A stretch of DNA of 58,642 bases from Rhodoferax sp. (GTDB lineage Bacteria; Pseudomonadota; Gammaproteobacteria; Burkholderiales; Burkholderiaceae_C). How positions within the stretch are numbered: position 1 is the stretch's first letter; every line of letters starts with the position of its first letter. Location of the stretch: contig NZ_JAURYQ010000040.1 of the NCBI RefSeq assembly GCF_030653815.1, positions 1 to 58,642 on the forward strand, written 5' to 3'. The position numbers and the translations under genes were made by a program. Below the pieces are notes generated by a model. That model saw only the letters and a list, made by a program, of their open reading frames with translations, was not told the origin of the DNA and ran no database searches. This document shows, in pieces, positions 12,999 to 21,516 of the stretch.

Positions 12999-13601
12999 TT
13001 ATTTGCCCTCAGCCAGTTTGCGGGCAACGATGGCCTCGAGTTCTTCCAGGTGTTTTTCCTCGTCTGATTTGTTGACCTCATGCGACAACGCGTCGGGGCC
13101 CTGGCCTTTCAGGAAAGCAATGCGCTTGATCAATTCCGACAGCCCCTGCAGGGCCAGCAGGGAAAAACCCAGTGGAATCAGGCCGTAGGCCGGCCAGCGG
13201 ATCAAGCCGCCGGGGTTGGGTGACATTTCACCCGTAGCCAGCGCGTTGGTGAACAGCGGCCAGCTCAAGGCGATGCTGAGCAGACAAAACGGCAACAGCA
13301 CGATGAGGATGCCGACCACGTCAATCCAGTTGCGCGTGCGCGCCGTTAATTTGGAGGCAACGAAATCAATGCGGACGTGCGAATTTTTCAGAAAACCATA
13401 ACCAGCGCCCATCAGAAAAACAGCGGCAAACAGGTACCACTGAATCTCCAGCAGGCCGTTGGAGCTGACGTTGAACATTTTGCGCACGATGGCGTTGCCG
13501 GCGCTGATCAGGGTGGTGGCCAGGATCAGCCACATGCTGAGTTTGCCGATCCAGGTGGTGATCTGGTCGATCAGCCGGGACAGCGCGAGAAATGGGGTCA
13601 T
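12999..13601 (-). CDS. TRAP transporter small permease subunit (DctQ)
   Basis: 200-residue protein with four predicted membrane helices, the accessory small subunit that pairs with DctM. The family signature GNAIVRKMFNVSSNGLLEIQ is followed by LFAAVFLMGAGYGFLKNSHV and RIDF. Its ATG at 13601 overlaps the stop of the upstream ModE-like regulator by 4 bases (ATGA), so it is translated from the same message as that regulator. Confidence 0.9.
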   Translation of the reverse strand: MTPFLALSRLIDQITTWIGKLSMWLILATTLISAGNAIVRKMFNVSSNGLLEIQWYLFAAVFLMGAGYGFLKNSHVRIDFVASKLTARTRNWIDVVGILIVLLPFCLLSIALSWPLFTNALATGEMSPNPGGLIRWPAYGLIPLGFSLLALQGLSELIKRIAFLKGQGPDALSHEVNKSDEEKHLEELEAIVARKLAEGK

Positions 13602-14782
13602 GGTGTTTTCATTGTGTTGAAGGCCAGCAAGCTGGCGCCCTGAATTTTAGGGCGTGATGCCGGTGTTTTGTCCTGCCGGTAGTCCCACCAGGGCAAAACC
13701 TTGCGCATGGACTGCACCCGGCCACTTTGCTGTGCCTGGTAGCCCGGTATGGTGTTGATCTGGCCGAGCCATTGGGGAGTTTGCAACAGGTGCAGCAGGG
13801 CTGCGATGCCGGGCTGTGCCAGCGCCGACTTGAGGCACACCAGGTGGTAGCTTTCGTCTGCCAGCGGCACGAAGTCGAGGCCGGCGGCTTGGGCTGCGGC
13901 GGCAATGCCCAGGCCCGCATCGCACTGGCCTGCCGCCACCGCTTGCGCCACGGCGCTATGTGAGGGCTCGGTGTGGTCATAGCCTGGCAACTGGCTGGCC
14001 AACAGGCCGGCCTGGGCCAGCAGTTCGTCCAGCGCCACGCGGGTGCCACTGCCCAGCGTTCGGTTGGCAAAGCGGGCCTGGCGCTGCACCACGTCCTGCA
14101 AGCTGTGCAAACTCAGCGGGTTGCCCCGCACCACCATCAGTCCCTGGGTGCGCCGGGCAAAGCCGATGATCTTGTGCTGGCCCGGTTGCAGCAGCGGCTT
14201 GTAGATGCGCTCCGTCAGGGTTTTTTTGCCGGTTCCCAACAGGGTGTGAAAGCCGGCCATCACGCAGCGGCCTTCGTTGAGCGCGCGAATGGCGTCGACA
14301 CTGCCAGTGAAGCGGATGTCCAGGTGCAGCCGGCCGCTTTCCTGGGGCAAGGCCAGGTGGTCGCCCTGCAGGGCGTGCTCGCGCAGGCGCGAGAGCGCGT
14401 CGTCATGGCTGGCATACAGGGTGACCACATGCACGCCGTTGTCAAAGGCCAGCGCGTAGCTGCGCTCCAGCTCGGCGCGCAAGGCCTCGATTTGGGGTGA
14501 CAGACGGGCCTGCGCCCGGCGCTCGGCCCACATCAGCTTGCTGCCAAACTCCGTCAGGTGGGCGCGCTGGCCTTTCTCCCAGATCACCAGCTCGTTGCCC
14601 AGTTCGTTTTCCCAACGCTTGAGCTCGCCCCAGACGTGGCGGTAGCTCAAACCCAGTGCGCGCGCACCGCCCGAGATCGAGCCCTGGCTGCTCACCGCCT
14701 GCAGCAGGTCGATCAGCGGGTTGCGCAGCAGCGCCGGGCTGCTGTCTTTGGAGAGGGTGTAGTGGAGTTGCAGCCTATGCAC
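13598..14782 (-). CDS. ModE-type HTH regulator with TupA/ModA-like oxyanion-binding domain
   Basis: 394 residues. Residues about 17-85 form a ModE/LysR-like winged helix (GSISGGARALGLSYRHVW then ELKRWENELG). Residues about 108-330 form a cytosolic periplasmic-binding-protein-like domain of the molybdate/tungstate-sensing type (SGVHVVTLYASHD region, GSGTRVALDELLAQAG, DAGLGIAAAAQAAGLDFVPL). It starts with GTG at 14782 and is divergent from tupBCA, so it probably senses tungstate or molybdate and controls that transporter (inference from layout). Unexpectedly its stop overlaps dctQ, placing it at the head of a TRAP operon. Confidence 0.82.
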   Translation of the reverse strand: MHRLQLHYTLSKDSSPALLRNPLIDLLQAVSSQGSISGGARALGLSYRHVWGELKRWENELGNELVIWEKGQRAHLTEFGSKLMWAERRAQARLSPQIEALRAELERSYALAFDNGVHVVTLYASHDDALSRLREHALQGDHLALPQESGRLHLDIRFTGSVDAIRALNEGRCVMAGFHTLLGTGKKTLTERIYKPLLQPGQHKIIGFARRTQGLMVVRGNPLSLHSLQDVVQRQARFANRTLGSGTRVALDELLAQAGLLASQLPGYDHTEPSHSAVAQAVAAGQCDAGLGIAAAAQAAGLDFVPLADESYHLVCLKSALAQPGIAALLHLLQTPQWLGQINTIPGYQAQQSGRVQSMRKVLPWWDYRQDKTPASRPKIQGASLLAFNTMKTP

Positions 14783-14813
14783 GGTGGTTCATATCGCCAG
14801 GTTTTTGATCGGT

Positions 14814-14826
14814 GGCTAGGATAGCC
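14814..14826. promoter_or_regulatory. Candidate operator, GGCTA-GGA-TAGCC palindrome
   Basis: A 13-base inverted repeat lies in the short region between the divergent oxyanion-sensing regulator and tupBCA, and overlaps TAGGAT, a -10-like hexamer reading toward tupB. Its place fits an operator for the regulator, but it does not match the enteric ModE box and could be chance. Confidence 0.3.
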
Positions 14827-14892
14827 GAATCCAACACGGACAGGGCTTGCGCACTTTGTGTGGCTGCAGCCGGTCCTGCCATTTTTCTCTTC

Positions 14893-15633
14893 ATGACCAC
14901 TTTTTCCGAAAGTGCGGCCACCGCGCTGCAACTCATCACCACGATGGACGCCGAATTGCTCACGATTGTGGGTCGTTCCCTGGCGGTGAGCGCGACCGCC
15001 TGCGCGCTGGCCTGCAGCCTGGGGCTGGTGCTGGGCGCATGGCTCGGCGTGGCACGTTTTGCCGGGCGCGGTGCGGTGCTGGCGCTGCTCAACACCTATT
15101 TGGCCGTGCCCTCGGTGGTGGTGGGGCTGGTGGTTTACCTGCTGCTGTCGCGCTCTGGGCCGCTGGGATTTTTGGGCTGGTTGTTCAGTTTCAAGGCCAT
15201 GGTGCTGGCGCAAGCCGTGCTGGTGCTGCCGGTGGTCACCGCCCTGACGCGCCAGGCGGTGGAAGATGCGCAGAATTTGCACGGCGAACAACTGCAGTCG
15301 CTGGGTGCCCGGCCGCTGGTGCGCAGCCTGCTGCTGGCCTGGGATGAGCGTTATGCCTTGCTCACGGTGCTGATCGCTTCCTTTGGCAGGGCCATCTCCG
15401 AAGTGGGTGCGGTGATGATTGTGGGTGGCAATATCGACGGCTTTACCCGCGTCATGACCACGGCCATTGCCCTGGAGACCAGCAAGGGTGACCTGCCGCT
15501 GGCGCTGGGCCTGGGGCTGATTTTGCTCGCGGTGGTGCTGCTGCTCAATGCCTTGATTGCCGGGCTGCGGCGCTGGCGCGAGGCACGGGTGGGCGGCACG
15601 ACACCCGCCGCCGCACTGGCGGTGTCGGCATGA
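14893..15633 (+). CDS. tupB: Tungstate ABC transporter, permease
   Basis: 246-residue inner-membrane permease with about five to six hydrophobic segments and the ABC-permease EAA-like loop (EDAQNLHGEQLQSLGA). It sits directly before the ATPase and a TupA-type binding protein, so it forms the channel of a tungstate-specific importer. ATG at 14893 is chosen from conservation; no clear ribosome binding site precedes it and a GTG 27 codons upstream (14812) is possible. It overlaps tupC by 4 bases. Confidence 0.85.
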   Translation: MTTFSESAATALQLITTMDAELLTIVGRSLAVSATACALACSLGLVLGAWLGVARFAGRGAVLALLNTYLAVPSVVVGLVVYLLLSRSGPLGFLGWLFSFKAMVLAQAVLVLPVVTALTRQAVEDAQNLHGEQLQSLGARPLVRSLLLAWDERYALLTVLIASFGRAISEVGAVMIVGGNIDGFTRVMTTAIALETSKGDLPLALGLGLILLAVVLLLNALIAGLRRWREARVGGTTPAAALAVSA

Positions 15634-16349
15634 GCGCGGTGTTTGCCCTGAACAGTGCCTCGGTGCATTTTGGCCTGCCGGCACGCGCCGTGCGCGCGCT
15701 TTCTGATGTCAGCTTGCAGATCCACTTGGGTGAGCGGGTGGCCTTGGTGGGGGCCAATGGCTGCGGCAAGAGCACCTTGCTGCGCGTGCTGCATGGCTTG
15801 ATTGCGCCCACTTCAGGGCAGGTTCAAAGCCAAGCGGACTTGCGCCAGGCCATGCTGTTTCAAAAACCGCACCTGATGCGTCTGTCGGTGCAGGCCAATA
15901 TTGCGCTGGGTTTGTGGCTGCGCGGCACGCCCTGGAAGCAGGCCAAGGAACAGGCCTTGACGGCGCTGGCGCGCGTCGGCTTGCGGGCGCTGGCTGCGCG
16001 CAATGCACGCCAGCTCTCGGGCGGCCAGCAGCAGCGTGTGGCCATGGCGCGCGCCTGGGCTTTGCAGCCAAAGGTGCTCTTGCTTGATGAGCCCACCGCC
16101 AGCCTGGACCCGCACGCCAAGCGCGAGGTGGAGGCCCTTATCGAGGAATTTGCCAGCGGCGCAGAGGCCATGACCCTGGTGTTTGCCAGCCACAACCTGG
16201 GTCAGGTCAAGCGCCTGGCCAGCCGGGTGATTTACCTGGAGCAGGGCCACGTGCTGGCCGACCTGCCGGTGCATGATTTTTTTGGTGGATCTTTGCTGCA
16301 GATGCAGTACCCGGCGGCCCATTTGTTTGTCAAGGGAGAACTGGTATGA
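15630..16349 (+). CDS. tupC: Tungstate ABC transporter, ATP-binding protein
   Basis: 239-residue ABC ATPase. Walker [10 protein letters not shown] at about residues 40-48, signature LSGGQQQR, Walker [13 protein letters not shown] and switch His in FASHN are all intact. It powers import by TupB. It lacks the C-terminal Mop/TOBE domain that ModC has, in line with TupC-type proteins. Start and stop overlap both neighbours by 4 bases (tupB and tupA), so the three genes are tightly coupled. Confidence 0.88.
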   Translation: MSAVFALNSASVHFGLPARAVRALSDVSLQIHLGERVALVGANGCGKSTLLRVLHGLIAPTSGQVQSQADLRQAMLFQKPHLMRLSVQANIALGLWLRGTPWKQAKEQALTALARVGLRALAARNARQLSGGQQQRVAMARAWALQPKVLLLDEPTASLDPHAKREVEALIEEFASGAEAMTLVFASHNLGQVKRLASRVIYLEQGHVLADLPVHDFFGGSLLQMQYPAAHLFVKGELV

Positions 16350-17149
16350 AAGCCGTGGTGAAGCTGGCGCTGGTCGCCACGTCCGTGCTCGTGTCCATGG
16401 GCGTGCTGGCGCAGTCCATTGTGGTGGCCTCCACCACCTCGACCGAGCAGTCGGGGCTGTTTTCGGTGTTGCTGCCCGCGTTCAAAAAGGCCAGCGGCAT
16501 CGACGTCAAGGTGGTGGCGCTGGGCACCGGCCAGGCGATCGACATGGGCCGTCGTGGCGACGCCGACGTGCTGTTTGTGCACGACAAGCCGGCCGAAGAA
16601 AAAGTGGTGGCCGAGGGCTTCGCCGTCAAGCGCCTGGAGGTGATGACCAACGACTTCGTGGTGGTCGGCCCGGCAGCTGACCCGGTCAAGGTCAAAGGCC
16701 GGGATGTGGTCGACGCGCTCAAGAAAATTGCCGGCGCCCATGCCGGTTTCATCTCGCGCGGCGACAAGAGCGGCACCCATGCGGCCGAGTTGCGCTTCTG
16801 GCAAATAGCGGACCTGGCCGGCAAGCAGGGCAGCGGCTACAAGTCTTGCGGTTGCGGCATGGGCCCGGCGCTCAACATGGCGTCCAGCACAGGCGCCTAT
16901 GTGCTCACCGACCGTGGCACCTGGCTCAACTTCAAGAACCGGGGTGAACTCAAGGTGTTGGTCGAAGGCGACCTGCGCCTGTTCAACCAGTACGGTGTGA
17001 TGCTGGTGAATCCGGCCAAACATCCGCACGTGAAGGCGGTCGATGGCCAGAAGTTTGTCGATTGGGTGACCGGCAGTACAGGCCAGGCAACGATTGCCAG
17101 CTACAAAATTGGCGGCGAACAGCTGTTTTTTCCGAATGCGGTGAAATAG
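16346..17149 (+). CDS. tupA: Tungstate-binding periplasmic protein
   Basis: 267 residues with a Sec signal peptide (cleavage after VLAQ, about residue 23). The mature start VVASTTSTEQSGLFSVLLPA is the TupA hallmark: the TTS and Ser residues bind the oxyanion and distinguish TupA from ModA and WtpA. GDKSGTHAAELRFW and VLTDRGTW are further family features. GGGAGAA lies 6-12 bases before the ATG. Tungstate preference is inferred from family motifs; TupA proteins are highly selective for tungstate over molybdate. Confidence 0.9.
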   Translation: MKAVVKLALVATSVLVSMGVLAQSIVVASTTSTEQSGLFSVLLPAFKKASGIDVKVVALGTGQAIDMGRRGDADVLFVHDKPAEEKVVAEGFAVKRLEVMTNDFVVVGPAADPVKVKGRDVVDALKKIAGAHAGFISRGDKSGTHAAELRFWQIADLAGKQGSGYKSCGCGMGPALNMASSTGAYVLTDRGTWLNFKNRGELKVLVEGDLRLFNQYGVMLVNPAKHPHVKAVDGQKFVDWVTGSTGQATIASYKIGGEQLFFPNAVK

Positions 17150-17166
17150 ACCCTTGTCGGAGCTTA

Positions 17167-17493
17167 TTACCGGCCCCCGTTGCGCAGCAACACATACAGC
17201 GCGGTGCCTGCCAGAATGCTCAGCAGGGGGTGCTTTTTCCACCACTGCAAGGCCACCACCACGGCGACGGACATCGCTTCGGCCCAGGGGCCTGCGAGAT
17301 TGTCTCGGGCATGGCCGACCAGCGTGTGCAACAGCAACAGGGTCATGATGGCCAGTGGCAAAAAGCGCCCGAGTCGCTGCACCAGCGGGCTGTTTTGCAG
17401 GAAGCGCGCGGCCAAAAAGGGCAGGGCGCGCAGGCCAAAGGTCACCACGGCCATGGCCACAATGGCGCCGATGGCGTAGGGGATGTCGATCAT
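17167..17493 (-). CDS. azlD: AzlD family branched-chain amino acid transport small subunit
   Basis: 108-residue membrane protein with three to four hydrophobic helices (LRALPFLAARFL, LPLAIMTLLLLHTLVG, ALQWWKKHPLLSILAGTALY). It matches AzlD, the small partner of AzlC in branched-chain amino acid export. It is smaller than many open frames on this strand; the start at 17493 overlaps the azlC stop by 4 bases. Confidence 0.85.
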   Translation of the reverse strand: MIDIPYAIGAIVAMAVVTFGLRALPFLAARFLQNSPLVQRLGRFLPLAIMTLLLLHTLVGHARDNLAGPWAEAMSVAVVVALQWWKKHPLLSILAGTALYVLLRNGGR

Positions 17494-18197
17494 GGGCTCA
17501 CCTTCCTGGTGCCGGATTGGCGCCAGAGCAGCCCGGCCAGCACGCTCAGGCCGATGGCGGTCAGCAAGGCTTGTTGCGGCAGCAGCGTCCAGGCGACGGC
17601 GTAACTCGCCACAGCAACCCAGAGGGGCGCGGCCGAGTCCGCTTTGCGCCACTGCTCGACCGCCAGCACGGCAAACAGGGCGGCCAGGGCAAAGTCCAGC
17701 CCCACCAGTGAGATTTGCGCCTGCGCGCCGATCACGGCGCCCAGCAAGGTGCCCAGCACCCACCAGCCCTGGTTGAGCAAGGCCACGGTGACCATCTGGC
17801 GCGTGCTGGTGCCGCTGGGCAGTGTGGTCAGCACCGAATAGGTCTCGTCGGTCAGGGCAAACACCAGGTACCAGCGCGCCCAGGGCTTCACAGGCAGTTT
17901 GTCCAGCAGCGACAGCCCATAAAAAACGTGGCGCAGGTTCACCACCAGGGTGGCCAGCGCAATCGACGCCCAGGGCAGGCCGGCGGCCAGCATCGGCACC
18001 ATCATGAACTGGGCGGCACCGGCAAACACCAGCACACTGGCCATGACAGCCAGCCACCAGGGTGCGCCGGCTTGCACAAACAGGAAGCCGAACACCATGC
18101 CCAGCGGCACATAACCCATGGCCACCGGCACCGAGAGTGAGAGCACTGAGCTCGGTGGTGCCTGCGCGGCTGGCGTTGGGTTGGAAGAGGTGGTCAT
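17490..18197 (-). CDS. azlC: AzlC family branched-chain amino acid exporter
   Basis: 235-residue polytopic protein of the AzlC/YgaZ family. Typical segments are VAMGYVPLGMVFGFLF, VFAGAAQFMMVPMLAAG, LVVNLRHVFYGLSL and FALTDETYSVL. With AzlD it exports branched-chain amino acids or analogues. The start MTTSSNPTPAA at 18197 is chosen because homology begins soon after; no strong ribosome binding site is seen and an upstream ATG at 18242 is an alternative. Confidence 0.85.
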   Translation of the reverse strand: MTTSSNPTPAAQAPPSSVLSLSVPVAMGYVPLGMVFGFLFVQAGAPWWLAVMASVLVFAGAAQFMMVPMLAAGLPWASIALATLVVNLRHVFYGLSLLDKLPVKPWARWYLVFALTDETYSVLTTLPSGTSTRQMVTVALLNQGWWVLGTLLGAVIGAQAQISLVGLDFALAALFAVLAVEQWRKADSAAPLWVAVASYAVAWTLLPQQALLTAIGLSVLAGLLWRQSGTRKVSP

Positions 18198-18349
18198 GAA
18201 GCAAGAGAAAGGGGGCAGCAATGGTGCGAAAAGGTGCGCCATGGCAGAGCCGCCGATTGTGCCAGCCAGCGCTGTGTGATCGCGCCCGACCCTGGCTGCA
18301 TCCCACGGAGGTGGCCCGCGCGCGGGTGCGACGTTGCCATAATCAAACC

Positions 18350-18931
18350 ATGAACAATATCTGCGTTTACTGTGGCTCCAGCCCGGGTCGGCTCGAAACT
18401 TATGCCGCTGCTGCGCGCGCACTTGGCGAGGCGCTGGTGGCGCGCGACCTGGGGCTGGTGTATGGCGGTGCCAGCATTGGGCTCATGGGGCTGGTTGCCG
18501 ACTCCGTGCTGGCGCTTGGCGGCCGGGCCGTGGGCGTGATCCCGCAAGGTCTGGCGCGCAAGGAGGTGGTGCACCGACATTTGACCGAACTTCACGTGAC
18601 GCAGTCCATGCATGAGCGCAAAACCCTGATGGCCGAGCTCTCCGACGGCTTCATCGCCATGCCGGGTGGCATCGGCACGTTTGAGGAAATTTTTGAAATC
18701 TGGACCTGGGCTCAGCTTGGCATCCACGCCAAACCCTGCGGTCTTCTGAACGTGGCGGGTTACTACGATGCGCTGACCGCCTTTCTGGATCACGCGACGG
18801 CGGAGGAATTTCTCAAGCCACCGCACCGTTCCTTGCTGATTGTCGAGCCGACGCCGCAGCTGTTGCTGGATCGGTTTGCCAGCTATCAGCCACCAAGCAT
18901 CCGGAAGTGGCTGGATCAGGACGAATCCTGA
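18350..18931 (+). CDS. LOG family protein (nucleoside 5'-monophosphate phosphoribohydrolase)
   Basis: 193-residue Rossmann-fold protein of the TIGR00730/LOG family, related to plant cytokinin-activating LONELY GUY. It opens with NICVYCGSSPG, has GLVYGGASIGLMG, and the active-site motif PGGIGTFEE with the preceding conserved Arg in MHERKTLM. Bacterial members hydrolyse AMP or cytokinin ribotides to base plus ribose-5-phosphate; the physiological role here is unknown. The start at 18350 is chosen because upstream in-frame codons show no homology. Stands alone, divergent from azlCD. Confidence 0.88.
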   Translation: MNNICVYCGSSPGRLETYAAAARALGEALVARDLGLVYGGASIGLMGLVADSVLALGGRAVGVIPQGLARKEVVHRHLTELHVTQSMHERKTLMAELSDGFIAMPGGIGTFEEIFEIWTWAQLGIHAKPCGLLNVAGYYDALTAFLDHATAEEFLKPPHRSLLIVEPTPQLLLDRFASYQPPSIRKWLDQDES

Positions 18932-18969
18932 AGCCGTAATTTTTTTGGTTCTTCGTGGGCGTCAGTGCT

Positions 18970-20034
18970 TCATTCCATCAACGCCACCGACTTGATCAGG
19001 GCGAATGCCTGCATTCCGGGCTTCAGTGCCAGTGTCTGGCAGGAATAGGCGGTAATTTCCGCCAGCAACTGCTGACCGTCGGGTAGCAGGCAGACGACAG
19101 TTACGCGGCCCGGGGCAACCGGGTGAAGGGCTGCGATGGCGATTGGTAACTGGTTCAAAATGCTGAGGCCCTGAGGTTGCTCCGTTGCCAGACTCACATT
19201 GCGCGCCAGTACGCGCAAACGCGAAGCCGATGGGTTGGCTCCGGGCGCCAGGCTCAAACGCAGCTGCAACGCCTCGTTGCCGAAGGTGGTCAGGCCGTGC
19301 TCGTCAGTCGCGTGCAGTGTGCCCTGCAACACACTGACCGGACCTTCTTCATCAAACAGCGGCGAATCGGGCCGGGCCAGGGCCTCGCGCAGGGTCTCGA
19401 TGCGCTCGATGTGGCCGTCCGCCATGAAGATCACGCGACTGGCCAGACGCTCCACTTCACGCGGCGCATGGGTGATGTAGAGCACCGGCAGGCCGGTCTC
19501 TTGCGCCAGCGCGTCAATCAAGGCCAGCAATTCGGCCTTGGCCTGCCAGTCGAGTGCCGACAGGGGCTCGTCCATGCACAGCAGGCGGGGTTGTGACAGT
19601 AGCGCGCGCGCCATGGCCACGCGCTGGCGCTCGCCCCCTGAGAGCGTGGTCACGGCCTGATCCAGCAGGTGGCCGATGCCCACGCGCTCGGCCATTTTTT
19701 GCAGCGCACCAGCGGGCGCTGCCGGGGCGCGCTGGCAGGCGTAGTCAAGGTTGCCGCGCACCGTCAGGTGCGGAAACAGCGCAGCGTCCTGAAACACAAA
19801 ACCGATGTTGCGCTGGGTGGTGGGCAGGCGCCAGGCCTGGTTTTGCCAGGTTTCGCCGTTGAAACGCAGTTGGCCGCGGGTGTCGCCGTCAAGCCCGGCG
19901 ATGGCGCGCAACAGCGTGCTTTTGCCAGAGCCCGAGCGGCCAAACAACACGCTGATGCCTTGCGCCGCAAAGGAAAAGGCACCGCTTTGCAGCGCAAAGT
20001 TGCCTTTTTTCAGGGTCAGTTGGCCTTCAATCAT
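18970..20034 (-). CDS. modC: Molybdate ABC transporter, ATP-binding protein
   Basis: 354 residues. The ABC domain has Walker A GRSGSGKST (32-40), signature [17 protein letters not shown], and Walker B LLCMDEPLSALD. The C-terminal part (about 285-354) is a Mop/TOBE domain that binds molybdate and regulates uptake, the feature that separates ModC from TupC. Last gene of the regulator-modA-modB-modC unit, 10 bases after modB. Confidence 0.93.
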   Translation of the reverse strand: MIEGQLTLKKGNFALQSGAFSFAAQGISVLFGRSGSGKSTLLRAIAGLDGDTRGQLRFNGETWQNQAWRLPTTQRNIGFVFQDAALFPHLTVRGNLDYACQRAPAAPAGALQKMAERVGIGHLLDQAVTTLSGGERQRVAMARALLSQPRLLCMDEPLSALDWQAKAELLALIDALAQETGLPVLYITHAPREVERLASRVIFMADGHIERIETLREALARPDSPLFDEEGPVSVLQGTLHATDEHGLTTFGNEALQLRLSLAPGANPSASRLRVLARNVSLATEQPQGLSILNQLPIAIAALHPVAPGRVTVVCLLPDGQQLLAEITAYSCQTLALKPGMQAFALIKSVALME

Positions 20035-20044
20035 GGGGGCTCGG

Positions 20045-20743
20045 TCAGCGCGGTTTGAGCGGGCTCATCATGCGCTGGTTGATGGCATAAAACAGCAGCA
20101 GGGTCAGGAACGAAAAGCCCAGCAGCACGGCTGACAGCCGGTGCGCCGCGCCGTACTCCAGCGACTGGGTGTAGTCGTAAATGGCGATCGACACCACCCG
20201 CGTCTCACCGGCAATGCTGCCACCCAGCATGGCGATGACGCCAAACTCACCCACGGTGTGGGCAAAGGTGATGACCACGGCGGTCAGGATGCCGCCGCGC
20301 GACAGTGGCAGCACCACGCTGAAAAACCGGTCCAGCGCGCTGGCGCGCAGGGTGGCGGCGGCATCGAGCAGGCGTGGGTCGATGGCACCGAAGGCTTCGC
20401 GCAAGGGCTGCACCGCAAAGGGCAGCGAGTAAATGACCGAGCCGACCAGAATGCCCCAGAAGCTGAACGCCAAATGCTGCAAGCCGATTTGTTCCAGCGC
20501 GCCGCCCACCGCCCCCTGGGGCCCGAGCACGATCAGCAAATAGAACCCGATCACCGTGGGCGGCAAGACCAGCGGCAGCGACACCAGGGCGGTGACGCCA
20601 TTGACCCAGCGGCTGCTGGAGCGCGCCAGCCACCAGGCCAACGGGGCCGACAGCAGCAGCAGGATGAGTGTGGTCAGGCCGGCCAGCTTGGCGGTCAGCC
20701 AAATCGCCTGCCATTCACCGGAGGTCATGCCGGCAAAATTCAT
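20045..20743 (-). CDS. modB: Molybdate ABC transporter, permease
   Basis: 232-residue inner-membrane permease with about five to six helices. LVLPPTVIGFYLLIVLG and the loop EAFGAIDPRLLDAAATLRAS are ModB signatures, and GEFGVIAMLGGSIAGET is the conserved late segment. ATG at 20743 overlaps the modA stop by 4 bases. Confidence 0.93.
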   Translation of the reverse strand: MNFAGMTSGEWQAIWLTAKLAGLTTLILLLLSAPLAWWLARSSSRWVNGVTALVSLPLVLPPTVIGFYLLIVLGPQGAVGGALEQIGLQHLAFSFWGILVGSVIYSLPFAVQPLREAFGAIDPRLLDAAATLRASALDRFFSVVLPLSRGGILTAVVITFAHTVGEFGVIAMLGGSIAGETRVVSIAIYDYTQSLEYGAAHRLSAVLLGFSFLTLLLFYAINQRMMSPLKPR

Positions 20744-21516
20744 GGCCGGGCCTCGGTGACCAGGTCAAAGCCGTTGCGCCGCAGTACCCCACGGGCCTCG
20801 GGCGTGCCCATGAACTGGGCCAGGGCCCGGGCGGCCGGGTTGTTTTGACCATGGCGCGTGATGACAAAGGCCTGCTCCAGCGGCTGGTGGGTGTCGGCCG
20901 GAATCAGCCAGTAGCCGCCTTTGGCCTTGAGTGTGTCGTTCAGGGCCAGCGACAGGGCGATGATGCCGACCTCGGCCGCCTGGCTGTCAACGAGTTGGAC
21001 GGTGTGCGAAATGTTTTCGCCAAACACCAGCCTGGGCTGCAGCACGGTCCACAGGCCGGCGTGTTGCAGCGCTTCTTTGGCGCGTGCGCCGTAGGGCGCA
21101 TGGTCTGGCGAGGCAATGGCGATCTTGCGAAATTCGGGGCGGGTCAGGCTACGCAGACTGAGTTGGCTGGCATCGACCTTGGCGCTCCAGAGCACGATGC
21201 GCCCCAGCGCGTAGCTTGTGACCGGTGCCACTGCCTGGCCGCTGGCCACCAGTTTTTTCGGGTAGCTCACATCGGCCGAGAAAAAAATGTCAAACGGCGC
21301 GCCGTTTTCAATTTGCTGCATGAACTTGCCCGAGGAACCCATGATGAGGTCCAGCCGGTGCTCGGGGTGGCTTTTCTGAAACAGGGGAGCAAGTTCATTG
21401 AAAGCAAAGCGCAAGTCGGCGGCGGCGGCTACCCGGGCGGTTGCGGCCTGGCTGAGTGCGCTTGCCGTGAACGCAAAAAATGCCAGCAGCAGGGGCAACA
21501 AGCGGTAGCTCTTCAT
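20740..21516 (-). CDS. modA: Molybdate-binding periplasmic protein
   Basis: 258 residues with a Sec signal peptide (to about AATARVAAAADL). ModA-family traits: VAAAADLRFAFNELAPLF, IMGSSGKFMQQIENGAPFDIFFSADVSYP split over residues 55-90, and LVDSQAAEVGIIALSLA. The SSG and AAADL serines and loop form the molybdate site. It overlaps the upstream regulator gene by 4 bases. Confidence 0.92.
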   Translation of the reverse strand: MKSYRLLPLLLAFFAFTASALSQAATARVAAAADLRFAFNELAPLFQKSHPEHRLDLIMGSSGKFMQQIENGAPFDIFFSADVSYPKKLVASGQAVAPVTSYALGRIVLWSAKVDASQLSLRSLTRPEFRKIAIASPDHAPYGARAKEALQHAGLWTVLQPRLVFGENISHTVQLVDSQAAEVGIIALSLALNDTLKAKGGYWLIPADTHQPLEQAFVITRHGQNNPAARALAQFMGTPEARGVLRRNGFDLVTEARP

